Part shown: piece by piece, positions 26,203 through 34,790 of the stretch | Numbering within the stretch: the stretch's first letter is position 1 | How the letters are laid out: each line of letters starts with the position of its first letter | NCBI GenBank assembly: GCA_034932485.1 | Contig: JAYFOQ010000002.1 | Location: 303,304 to 367,303 of the forward strand | Direction of reading: 5' to 3' | DNA length: 64,000 bases | From: Gordonibacter sp034932485 | GTDB lineage: Bacteria > Actinomycetota > Coriobacteriia > Coriobacteriales > Eggerthellaceae | Translations under genes and position numbers: made by a program | The notes under the pieces: model-generated | Databases searched by the model: none | Seen by the model: the letters and a program-made list of their open reading frames with translations, nothing else | Told to the model about the DNA's origin: nothing

Positions 26203-29082
26203 ATGGAACATACTACCTCATCTACCAACGGGCCCTGTCGCCCCAACCCCGACGATCTGCTTCGCGCAATCGCTGCTGAAGAGCGTGCCAGTACATCCGG
26301 CAAGCGACGCGGACGCCTCAAGGTGTTTTTTGGCTATGCGGCCGGGGTAGGAAAAACATACGCAATGCTTGAAGCGGCTCACGTCGCACAAGATCACAAG
26401 CGCAATGTAGTAGTTGGCTATATCGAGCCACACACGCGTCCCGATACGCTCGCTCGAATTGAAGGGCTTGAAGTACTACCAGCGCGCGAGATACTCTACA
26501 AAGGACTAATTCTCAGAGAATTTGATGTTGACGCTGCGCTTGAGCGTAAACCCGATTTAATCCTCGTCGACGAACTTGCCCACACCAACGCCTCGGGCAG
26601 TCGGCACGCCAAACGCTACCTCGACGTAGAAGAACTATTACATGCCGGCATCGACGTATACACCACAGTAAACGTACAGCACCTCGAAAGCCTGAACGAC
26701 AAGGTATCCTCCCTCACTGAAGTTGTGGTACAGGAACGCATTCCTGACCGCATTTTCGATTATGCCGATTCCGTCGAGCTTATCGACTTGGATCCCGACG
26801 ATCTTATCGACCGTCTCGAGGGAGGCAAGATATACCAAGGCGTTCGCGCTAAAACTGCTTTATTAAACTTTTTCTCAAAAAAGAACCTTGCCTACCTGCG
26901 CGAATTGGCACTGAGACGCACGGCTGACCGTCTGAATCGCAACTTAGAATACGGGTTTGGTCGATCGACCGCCGACGCGCGCGATGATGTTCTCGTACTG
27001 GTAAGCCCCTCGCCTGGCAATGTTTCGGTCATCCGCTCAGCCGCGCGTCTTGCTGCCGCCTACCGCGGCACACTGACAGCGCTGGTTGTCGAGCCAACCG
27101 ATACTCACAAGTTTTCCGAACAAGACCAAAACGCCCTGCGCTCGAATGTTGATTTAGCCGAAGAGTTGGGCGCCACTATTGTCACCGTATCGGGAGACGA
27201 TGCCGCCGTACAGATTGCACAATACGCGTTGTCTGGCACCATTTCAAAAATCGTCGTAGGCTCATCGGAATACGCTCGGCCGCTTTTACCCTTTTTGCCC
27301 GCATGGCGTACTATCGCCGACCGCCTAGCAAGCCTCTCGTGCACCACTGATATCGTTATCATTGCGGATCGACACAAGAAACGCGCCGCTTCAGGACCAA
27401 AACTCGCAGACCGATTCAAACCCACGCCCACTGATTTTATTGCAGCCAGCCTCGCCTTGTTGGCCGCTACCGTACTGGGCTTGATGTTTCACGATGCAGG
27501 ACTCGCGGGCAGCACCATTCTCGCCATCTATCTCGTAGCAGCCCTAGTGGGAGCACTGAAGGCAGATAGTTTTTTCTACAGCCTTATCGTATCGCCCTCT
27601 GCGGTACTCCTTTTCAACTTCTTTTTTACCACGCCGCGCTTCACCCTTTCTGCCTACGGACTGAACTACCCGTTCCTCTTCGTATTTCTGTTCATAACCT
27701 CGATGATTGTGTCGTCGCTAACCATACGTACAAGACGTGATGCAGAAAAAAACGCCCACAAGGCATACCGCACCGAAGTACTCCTAGAAACGGAGCACCG
27801 CCTACAGCAAGCCAATAGCGTAGCGGATATTCTTTCTACCACTGCCGAGCAAATTATCAAGCTACTACGCACAACGGTAGTTATATATCAGGTAAACCCC
27901 AACGGCACCTTGAGCGATCACAGCCTATTTTCGTCAAACAACCCCGACGAGAATATTTCTATGACTGATTTAGTAAAAGAAGAAGAAGCAGCTGTGGCCA
28001 CCTGGGTAGCAAACAACAACAAACGTGCAGGCACGGGCACAGACACACTCATGAACGCACGCTGTCTTTATTTGCCTATCCGAGGCAAAGAAACCGCAGT
28101 TGGTGTTGCGGGCATCGTGCTGTCTAGCCCCGACGAACTCGATGCGTTTGAGAAAAGCCTTCTGCTGGTTATGCTCGACGAATGTGGCCAAGCTGTCGAG
28201 CGAGAACACGCCGCCGAAAGCGCCCACCGCAGTCGCCTCAAAGCAGAACAAGAAAGCTTGCGAGCAAACTTGCTGCGCAGTATCTCACATGATCTGCGTA
28301 CTCCGCTTACCAGCATCTCCGGCGATGCTTCCATTCTGCTTTCAAGCGCAAGTGTGCTCTCCGAAGAAAAGAAGCACGCTATTTACACCGATATTCATGA
28401 AGATGCGCTCTGGTTGGTGAATTTAGTTGAAAACCTTCTTGTGGTAACCCGTCTCGACAATGGCTCTATGGCCCTGAAAGCTGAACCCGAACTTGTGGAA
28501 GATGTCGTGCGTGAAGCTTTGAGACACCTGAACCGCAAAGCCGCAGAACACCTTATTTCGGTGCACATTGACGACCCTCTTCTTATGGTACAAGTGGACG
28601 GGCGACTTATCATGCAGGTTATCATCAATTTGGTGAACAATGCGGTTACCTATACGCCTCCCGGATCACGTATCGAGGTATCAGCCCACTCCCATGGACC
28701 AAACCTCGTATCCCTTGCAGTTTCCGACGACGGCCCCGGTATTGCCCCCGCAGAACGGGCCAATATCTTCACCATGTTTTATCAAGGAAAGAATGTCGGA
28801 GGCGATGCGCGACGAGGTCTCGGACTTGGGCTGGCTCTCTGCAAGTCAATCGTCGAGATTCACGGCGGCACCATAACAGCCGATGCCCTTCCACCGAACA
28901 AGCGCGTCGATCTTAACCAACCCGGTACCGTAATCACCTTCACCCTTCCTGCGGTAGAATACGAAATGCGTGCTTCGCTTGACGAAGAAGAGGATGGATC
29001 GATCACGGCAGTCTTGCCAACCGACACAACTGCCGACGGAGCATCCCCTACTCCGGCCCCTAATCAAGGAGAAGGTGAATGA
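26203..29082 (+). CDS. kdpD: KdpD sensor histidine kinase
   Basis: The 959-residue kinase has the KdpD N-domain with Walker A GYAAGVGKTYAM and VDELAHTN, then a universal-stress-protein domain (about 230-360). Four membrane helices (DUF4118), a GAF-like region, HisKA (SISHDLRTPLTSI) and HATPase (SDDGPGI, GLGLALCKSIVE) complete it. It senses K+ limitation or turgor and phosphorylates KdpE. I chose 26203 by family length; in-frame ATGs at 26149 and 26182 also lack a ribosome site. kdpFABC is not adjacent; the K+ transporter kup lies 13 kb away. Confidence 0.95.
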   Translation: MEHTTSSTNGPCRPNPDDLLRAIAAEERASTSGKRRGRLKVFFGYAAGVGKTYAMLEAAHVAQDHKRNVVVGYIEPHTRPDTLARIEGLEVLPAREILYKGLILREFDVDAALERKPDLILVDELAHTNASGSRHAKRYLDVEELLHAGIDVYTTVNVQHLESLNDKVSSLTEVVVQERIPDRIFDYADSVELIDLDPDDLIDRLEGGKIYQGVRAKTALLNFFSKKNLAYLRELALRRTADRLNRNLEYGFGRSTADARDDVLVLVSPSPGNVSVIRSAARLAAAYRGTLTALVVEPTDTHKFSEQDQNALRSNVDLAEELGATIVTVSGDDAAVQIAQYALSGTISKIVVGSSEYARPLLPFLPAWRTIADRLASLSCTTDIVIIADRHKKRAASGPKLADRFKPTPTDFIAASLALLAATVLGLMFHDAGLAGSTILAIYLVAALVGALKADSFFYSLIVSPSAVLLFNFFFTTPRFTLSAYGLNYPFLFVFLFITSMIVSSLTIRTRRDAEKNAHKAYRTEVLLETEHRLQQANSVADILSTTAEQIIKLLRTTVVIYQVNPNGTLSDHSLFSSNNPDENISMTDLVKEEEAAVATWVANNNKRAGTGTDTLMNARCLYLPIRGKETAVGVAGIVLSSPDELDAFEKSLLLVMLDECGQAVEREHAAESAHRSRLKAEQESLRANLLRSISHDLRTPLTSISGDASILLSSASVLSEEKKHAIYTDIHEDALWLVNLVENLLVVTRLDNGSMALKAEPELVEDVVREALRHLNRKAAEHLISVHIDDPLLMVQVDGRLIMQVIINLVNNAVTYTPPGSRIEVSAHSHGPNLVSLAVSDDGPGIAPAERANIFTMFYQGKNVGGDARRGLGLGLALCKSIVEIHGGTITADALPPNKRVDLNQPGTVITFTLPAVEYEMRASLDEEEDGSITAVLPTDTTADGASPTPAPNQGEGE

Positions 29083-29792
29083 CCATTATCGACGAGCACG
29101 GAGCTTATACCATCCTCATCGTAGAAGACGACTCTGCCGTAAAGAGCCTTATTGCCACCGCGCTCAAAGTTCAGGGGTATCGTGGACTCGAAGCATCCAC
29201 GGGAGCTACCGCCCTCCTCGAAGCCACCACCAAAAATCCCGACGTAATCATTTTGGACCTCGGTCTTCCCGATGCCGATGGTATTGACCTTATACGCGAG
29301 GTGCGTACGTGGTCGCGCACTCCCATTATCGTGGTATCAGCTCGAACCGACGATGCCGACAAAGTTGCCGCGCTTGACGCTGGTGCCGACGACTACCTAA
29401 CTAAACCCTTCTCCGTTGAAGAGCTGCTAGCGCGTCTCCGTGTTGCCACACGCCGCCTCGCCGCCGAAGGTGCAGCAGATGCCGACGGCCCCCTTTACGA
29501 AAACGGCAGCTTGCACATAGATTTTGCCGCACGCACGGTGACCCTCGCAGGTGAAGAGGTGCACCTTACTCCCATCGAATACAAACTATTAACCCTTCTT
29601 GCCCGCAATACCGGCAAAGTATTAACGCACAATGCCATCCTCAAAGAAATTTGGGGCAATGCCCTTGCAAGCGATCTGCCTTCTCTTCGGGTATTTATGG
29701 CAACCCTCCGCAAGAAAATCGAGCCCGATCCGGCGCATCCCGACTACATCCAAACTCACGTAGGCATTGGCTACCGCATGCTACGAAAATAA
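29079..29792 (+). CDS. kdpE: KdpE response regulator, OmpR family
   Basis: The 237-residue protein has a receiver domain (ILIVEDDSAVKSLI, phospho-acceptor in VIILDLGLPDADG, Lys in LTKPFSVEEL) and an OmpR winged-helix domain with LTPIEYKLLTLLARNTGKVLTH. It overlaps kdpD by 4 bases (ATGA), so the two are co-translated. It would normally activate kdpFABC; its target here is not in view. Confidence 0.95.
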   Translation: MTIIDEHGAYTILIVEDDSAVKSLIATALKVQGYRGLEASTGATALLEATTKNPDVIILDLGLPDADGIDLIREVRTWSRTPIIVVSARTDDADKVAALDAGADDYLTKPFSVEELLARLRVATRRLAAEGAADADGPLYENGSLHIDFAARTVTLAGEEVHLTPIEYKLLTLLARNTGKVLTHNAILKEIWGNALASDLPSLRVFMATLRKKIEPDPAHPDYIQTHVGIGYRMLRK

Positions 29793-29838
29793 TCTGCGCC
29801 GCAAAAGACCCAGACTCACATTACGCCCCACACATCCA

Positions 29839-29855
29839 CCCCGCAAACTGCGGGG
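29839..29855 (+). terminator. Terminator after kdpE
   Basis: CCCCGCA, loop AAC, TGCGGGG, then GTTTATCTTTCT; 46 bases past the kdpE stop. Confidence 0.8.
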
Positions 29856-29960
29856 GTTTATCTTTCTAACAGGGAATACCCGCAGTTGGGGTGTAGCCCC
29901 CCATCCAGCAAAATCCTAGGATAACCCTCGTTAATCCAACACGACCTAGGAGGGAATCGT

Positions 29961-31622
29961 ATGGACGAGAACAACCTGCATTCAGATATGCAGCAAAGCC
30001 GTCGCACGTTTTTGAAAGCAGCCGGAACCGCACTGGTGGGTGCCGCAGGATTGGGCATTGTCGGTTGCGCACCAAAGGCAGCCGGGAGCAAAGATAATGG
30101 CACCAAGGTGTCAACGACGGGTGGCACGCTGGATATCAAATGGGACGAAGAGTACGACGTTGTAGTAGCGGGCGCAGGAGCCGCCGGTATGGCTGCTGCA
30201 ATTACCGTTGCCCTTGAGGGCAACGGTGCCACATGCTTACTGGCCGAAAAAGCCGACAAGCCCGATGGCAATACACCCTTCGCCAAAGGTACGGTGGTAT
30301 ACGCCACTGACGAGCAGGCATTTGCCAACTACATGAAAGAGATGGCAGGTGAGCACGCTACAACACCTGATGATGTCCTCGAAGCCTATGCAAAAGGAGC
30401 AACAGAAAACTTTGATTGGATTTTTGATACGCTCGGCGCCCCCAAAGACGAGGCCAGTATCCTTCAACCCACAACAGTGGACGATCCGTTAAAAACGGCT
30501 CCCGAATACCCCGAATTCGAGCATTGCTATTCACTGGGTAAGTTCACAGTGGGAGCCGCTAAGGATAAGGAAATTAAAGGCCCTAAGCACATCGCCGTAC
30601 TGCTAGAAAGCAAGATTAAAGAAAACAGCGATACCATTACCTACCGCACCAAAGCCCCCCTCGAAGAACTGGTAAAAGATCCCGCAGATGGACGCATCGT
30701 CGGCGCTGTTATCGACGGCAAAACCGTGCACGCCAAACGCGGTGTAATCATGTGTACGGGAGGCTTCGAAAACAATCCAACCATGATGGAAAACTACGTG
30801 GGCATGGGCGCAGCACGCCCCGCCGCAGGCAACTCTAACACCGGAGATGGCCACAAGGCCTGCATGAAGGTGGGTGCCGACCTCTGGCACATGGAGCACG
30901 TAGCCGGTTTCTGGATGTCAGGCCGAGATTTAGAGAACACCAAATTTACCAACAATCAGATTATCTCTCCCTCGCCCAAGCAATATGGCATTACCGTAGG
31001 TGTCAACGGCCGCCGTTGGTATATGGACTGGGACAGTTACTCAAACAAGTCAAAAATCGCCTACAAAGACGATCTCTCTCTTGCCGTCGGGTCGCGCCAC
31101 GGACACATGAACGTAGGCGGCGCGTGGCCACACATCACCCAGCCGGCAACATCTTGGTTTGTATTCGACCAACTCGGCCTCGAAGCAGGGGCTATTCCCT
31201 CAACCACTTCGACAGACCCCCTGAAAGACAAGCTCGTCGTGTCGGCAAACAGCATCGAAGAGTTGGCTGCTGCCATGAAAGTACCCGCAGAGGAACTAAA
31301 AACCACGGTTGATCAATGGAATGAATGCTGCGCCAACGGCAAGGACGTATATTTCCATCGTCCCGCAGACACACTACAACCTGTGTCTACCCCGCCGTTC
31401 TACGCGCAGATTGCCATCCCCGCCTTTTTGAACACCGATGGCGGCCCTGTGCGTAGCGCCCAGGGACAGATTCTCGACCCCGATGGCAACCCCTTGCCAG
31501 GCCTATACTCAGCTGGCGAGTTTGGTTCTATCTGGTGCGGCGTGTATCAGGGCGGTGGCAACGTGGCTGAGTGCCTTATTTTTGGCCGCATTTCTGCCCG
31601 CAGCGCACTAACCGACGCCTAA
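29961..31622 (+). CDS. Tat-exported FAD-dependent fumarate reductase-like oxidoreductase
   Basis: The 553-residue flavoprotein starts with a twin-arginine signal (SRRTFLKAAG) that ends in a lipobox-like IVGC, so it is probably an exported lipoprotein. The FAD-binding site is VVVAGAGAAGMAAAI (about residue 70), and the C-terminal GLYSAGEFGSIWCGVYQGGGNVAE motif is that of the fumarate/urocanate reductase group. There are no haem-binding CxxCH motifs, so an outside quinol or cytochrome donor is needed. Eggerthellaceae carry many paralogues, each for a different electron acceptor; the acceptor here is unknown. The convergent membrane LuxR gene may regulate it. Confidence 0.88.
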   Translation: MDENNLHSDMQQSRRTFLKAAGTALVGAAGLGIVGCAPKAAGSKDNGTKVSTTGGTLDIKWDEEYDVVVAGAGAAGMAAAITVALEGNGATCLLAEKADKPDGNTPFAKGTVVYATDEQAFANYMKEMAGEHATTPDDVLEAYAKGATENFDWIFDTLGAPKDEASILQPTTVDDPLKTAPEYPEFEHCYSLGKFTVGAAKDKEIKGPKHIAVLLESKIKENSDTITYRTKAPLEELVKDPADGRIVGAVIDGKTVHAKRGVIMCTGGFENNPTMMENYVGMGAARPAAGNSNTGDGHKACMKVGADLWHMEHVAGFWMSGRDLENTKFTNNQIISPSPKQYGITVGVNGRRWYMDWDSYSNKSKIAYKDDLSLAVGSRHGHMNVGGAWPHITQPATSWFVFDQLGLEAGAIPSTTSTDPLKDKLVVSANSIEELAAAMKVPAEELKTTVDQWNECCANGKDVYFHRPADTLQPVSTPPFYAQIAIPAFLNTDGGPVRSAQGQILDPDGNPLPGLYSAGEFGSIWCGVYQGGGNVAECLIFGRISARSALTDA

Positions 31623-31651
31623 GACAACACAAACTACCCTCCCCTCTTCCA

Positions 31652-31683
31652 GAGCAGCCCGATGGAATTCCATCGGGCTGCTC
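31652..31683. terminator. Perfect hairpin between convergent genes
   Basis: A perfect 14-bp inverted repeat with a 4-base loop (31652-31665 with 31670-31683), between the flavoprotein and the luxR stop codons. It lacks a strong T run. Confidence 0.65.
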
Positions 31684-31685
31684 GC

Positions 31686-33221
31686 CTAGCACTCCTTCAT
31701 GAAGTCGATAAGATCTTGCTTGGAGTGGACATCGAGTTTTTGGTAGATATTTTTAACATAGCTGCGCACAGTATTATCAGACAAGTACAATTCACCAGCG
31801 ATATACGTAGAGCTGCGCCCCTCTGCCAGTAGCAGCGCCACCTCGGTCTCCCTCTGGGTCAAACCAAACCGCTCCCGCAACGATTCCCCTTGACTCACCG
31901 CACCAACACCCTGATTCACAGGGACAACACCCTGATTCATGAGGACGACATCCTGCTTCGCGAGGATAACACCCTGGTCATGTTCGGTTGCGATAATCGT
32001 CTTGGAACACTGACAAAGTTCGGCAAATAGCGGTCTTTTTCTCGGCATGGCATCAGTCAAGAGAAACCCTACACTCACCGCTATCAGACAGATCATCACT
32101 GCAATAACCAGCATCATCTCCGTACCACCAGAGCCCCCGACCCACCACATGACCAAACGTCCGCTCTCGCGAAAGAATAAATGAAGCAACCAAAAGAACC
32201 CCAGTATCACATACGAGGGCAAAGCACGATGACGAGCCACATCATAGGAAACGAACCAGAGGAAGGCAACTTGGAACAAGTTTGTAATAGCTATGAGTGT
32301 CGCACCAAGCTGACCAGCAACCGGATCGAGAGTCGACTGTAGCATAACGCCCACCGCAAGCGCCGCGAGCTGCGCCTGCCATAACGCCGAAAAGCGAAAC
32401 CGTCGACCTTGCACCAGTGTCCACCAAATAATACCCAGCCCAATAGCTGCTACGCTCACATGCTGAACAAGTTGAGATACTGGAGTTAACTCAATGGATA
32501 CGCCAAAGGGAAAACCCCGCGAGGCGCCCAAAACAAAGCTAAACAATGCAATACCCACCGAGAGTCTCGTCACTGTACGTCGTGGCTCTTCGGCATACAC
32601 ATCGTCACGTGCTACCGGCATCCCAATTCCGGCGCGTTCCCGATTATCCAACGTCTTAACCGCTTGATGGTACATAACAAATGTCATTACCGGCAGAAGC
32701 ATGCTGATAAAAAATGCGATATATTCGGGCGCAAACGCAATAAAAACGCCAATAAGCGTAGAAAGCGACAAGGAGGAAAACGTATACAGTAGAGCCTCTC
32801 GGATATCAAGCCGTTCGTACACCTTCATCCACATGCCGCCGCCCCAAGCAAGACCCACCCCTGAGCACACGGCCGCAAGCAAGGTAAAGGGCAGCCACGG
32901 CAGTAGGGCTTCCACAAAGAACAGCAAACTCCCTAGTGTCATAAGGGTTATCGAAACCCAAGCGAGTGCAGTTTCGGTACGCAAGGAAAAAACCTTATGC
33001 AGCGCGATAGCCCCCAATACCACGATGCATGCGCAACGAGAAAAGTTAATTGAAACGGTCGTTAATCCTGAATCAACCCAGATGTAGCGAGCGTAGAGGA
33101 TACATTGTATCCACACCAACACGAAAGCCGTCCCCAAAAAGGCAAACGACCAACGAGATTTATAGGTTGCAAAAAGAGCTGTCCAGCTGCCAAGTCCTTG
33201 GCTTTCTTGGACCTTACCCAC
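31686..33221 (-). CDS. Membrane-bound LuxR-family regulator
   Basis: The 511-residue protein has about 12 membrane helices in residues 15-405, a linker, and a C-terminal LuxR HTH (about 445-508; FGLTQRETEVALLLAEGRSSTYIAGELYLSDNTVRSYVKNIY). This architecture is typical of Eggerthellaceae and sits beside exported reductases; it probably senses a substrate in the membrane and controls the neighbouring flavoprotein gene (inference). The linker consists of five near-repeats of seven residues. The start is GTG 33221. Confidence 0.88.
   Translation of the reverse strand: MGKVQESQGLGSWTALFATYKSRWSFAFLGTAFVLVWIQCILYARYIWVDSGLTTVSINFSRCACIVVLGAIALHKVFSLRTETALAWVSITLMTLGSLLFFVEALLPWLPFTLLAAVCSGVGLAWGGGMWMKVYERLDIREALLYTFSSLSLSTLIGVFIAFAPEYIAFFISMLLPVMTFVMYHQAVKTLDNRERAGIGMPVARDDVYAEEPRRTVTRLSVGIALFSFVLGASRGFPFGVSIELTPVSQLVQHVSVAAIGLGIIWWTLVQGRRFRFSALWQAQLAALAVGVMLQSTLDPVAGQLGATLIAITNLFQVAFLWFVSYDVARHRALPSYVILGFFWLLHLFFRESGRLVMWWVGGSGGTEMMLVIAVMICLIAVSVGFLLTDAMPRKRPLFAELCQCSKTIIATEHDQGVILAKQDVVLMNQGVVPVNQGVGAVSQGESLRERFGLTQRETEVALLLAEGRSSTYIAGELYLSDNTVRSYVKNIYQKLDVHSKQDLIDFMKEC
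31886..31982. repeat. 21-bp tandem repeat inside the luxR linker
   Basis: About 4.6 copies of a 21-bp unit beginning CACCCTGATTC (31907, 31928, 31949, 31970, with a degenerate copy at 31886). Each encodes seven residues of the pattern NQGVVPV. Changes in copy number would keep the frame. Confidence 0.8.
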
Positions 33222-33742
33222 GCATGCCCCATTTCTTATCGCTCTATCTTTCTTGCCCTATTTTACCATGCTGTTCAACAGCTTCGTATTCGATGCCCAT
33301 CGACTATCTACCTAAACAAGATGCTTGACTCATAAGGCAGTCCGTAAAGATGGCACCCACAGAGTTCCGGACCCTACCAAATGATTAGCGTAAAATACTG
33401 GGCATACTTGTTACGATTCTCGGCGCACACCCCGAGTAGTCAACATTATTGGAAACGATTAAGGTGTGGGCAAGCAGAAGCGCGAAAACCGTGGACGAAA
33501 ATGCGTCGGTTCTTTATCCCTATCGAAAAATAATAATCATTAGGCTTCCCTGAACAGGCATTTTACGAATTCCTGTTCAGGGGAGCCTTCAAATATCTCA
33601 AAAATTGCAGAATGGAGGTCGCTTTGTTCACGACCTAAATAGTCATTAAATTTTACAGAACGAACAGCTGAGCAATCCACATTTGCAAAACGAGCAGCTG
33701 ACCGATCTGCACTTACGGAACTAACAGCCAGCCGATCTGCAT
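33222..33742. other. 520-bp intergenic region between luxR and asd
   Basis: It holds the luxR promoter region, a hairpin at 33542-33588 and part of a 30-bp repeat array next to asd. I see no gene and no RNA family. Confidence 0.6.
33542..33588 (-). terminator. Terminator of the lysC-asd operon
   Basis: A 17-bp inverted repeat with one G-T position (33542-33558 with 33572-33588), followed on the minus strand by an AT-rich stretch containing TTATTATTTTT. It lies beyond the repeat array, 155 bases past asd. Confidence 0.7.
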
Positions 33743-33780
33743 TTACGGAACGAGCAGCTGGGCAATCTGCACCGCATTAA
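33661..33780. repeat. Four tandem 30-bp copies spanning the end of asd
   Basis: Units begin at 33661, 33691, 33721 and 33751, each with the pattern CGAGCAGCTG ... ATCTGCA. The last copy (33751-33780) encodes the asd C-terminus; the asd stop codon (33743-33745) lies at the edge of the third copy. Read on the minus strand the copies give VQIAQLLVP-stop, MQIGWLLVP-stop, VQIGQLLVL and MWIAQLFVL-stop. This is a tandem duplication of the asd tail into its 3' untranslated region. Confidence 0.85.
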
Positions 33781-34783
33781 GCGCAGCGCCTTTACGTATC
33801 TGGTCAGCCACCACCCAGAAGGCCAAGCCATGATCGACCGTATCGTCACGACGCAGGCGACCAACGTAGGTCTCGTCGGTTCCAGCCAGCAAGCCCGGCA
33901 TCGGGTATTCGCAATTCTCACAATCATCCATAAGCACGACACCTGGTGCTTCAGCATAGGCAGCCCGTGCCGCTTCGACGCTCACGTCGCTCTCAAATTC
34001 TACGTTCACCGCTTCCGCATGACAGCGCAGTACTGGCACGCGCACACAGGTAGCGGCCACCTTAATACCCTCGTCACCCATAATCTTCTTGGTTTCGACG
34101 ACCATCTTCCACTCTTCTTTTGTGGAATCGTCTTCCATGAATTTATCGATATGCGGAATGCAATTAAAGGCAATACGATGCTGGAACACTTCCACCTTCA
34201 GCTCGTCGCCATTGAGAAAGTCCTTGGTTTGATCATACAATTCGGCCATCGCGGGCGCGCCACCACCGCTAGCAGCTTGATAGGTAGACACCACCACACG
34301 CTTTATGGGTGACACATCATAAAGCGGTTTCAAAGCCACCACCATTTGAATGGTGGAGCAGTTTGGATTTGCGATAACTCCATTATGCCAGGCAACATCT
34401 CCAGGATTCACTTCCGGCACCACCAGCGGCACATCCTCGTCCATACGAAACGCGCTCGAGTTATCAATCATAACAGCACCCGCAGCAACTACAGCTTCGC
34501 GCATTTCTTTAGAAAACTCGGCACCGCAGGAGAACAAGGCGATATCCACGCCCTCGAATGCCTCCGACGTCATTTCTTGCACCGTAAGTTCACCAGCTGG
34601 CACGTGACCACATCCTGCAAAGGGAAGCTTCTTGCCCGCCGAACGAGCTGAAGCCAACGCGCGTACTTCAGCCGCTGGAAAATCGAGGTCGTGCAATACT
34701 TGTAAAAATTCAGTTCCCACCGCACCCGTGGCGCCCGCAACCGCTACCACCGGATTCGCCGGCATTTCCTTCATCCACGTCAT
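33743..34783 (-). CDS. asd: Aspartate-semialdehyde dehydrogenase
   Basis: The 346-residue enzyme reduces aspartyl phosphate to aspartate semialdehyde in the lysine/threonine/methionine pathway. The NADP site VAVAGATGAVGTEF is at the N-terminus, the catalytic Cys is in NPNCSTIQM (about 130), and AASGGGAPAM and the HAEAVNVEFE motif follow. ATG 34783 has an AGGTAGGA site upstream; a longer frame runs into lysC. It follows lysC, whose stop lies just inside the region upstream of this start (about 8 bases). Confidence 0.96.
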   Translation of the reverse strand: MTWMKEMPANPVVAVAGATGAVGTEFLQVLHDLDFPAAEVRALASARSAGKKLPFAGCGHVPAGELTVQEMTSEAFEGVDIALFSCGAEFSKEMREAVVAAGAVMIDNSSAFRMDEDVPLVVPEVNPGDVAWHNGVIANPNCSTIQMVVALKPLYDVSPIKRVVVSTYQAASGGGAPAMAELYDQTKDFLNGDELKVEVFQHRIAFNCIPHIDKFMEDDSTKEEWKMVVETKKIMGDEGIKVAATCVRVPVLRCHAEAVNVEFESDVSVEAARAAYAEAPGVVLMDDCENCEYPMPGLLAGTDETYVGRLRRDDTVDHGLAFWVVADQIRKGAALNAVQIAQLLVP

Positions 34784-34790
34784 GATGGTC

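Noticed and set aside
33661..33780. CRISPR array (regular 30-bp units)
   Set aside because: The repeats are directly adjacent with no spacers, and they are copies of the asd end. No cas genes are present.
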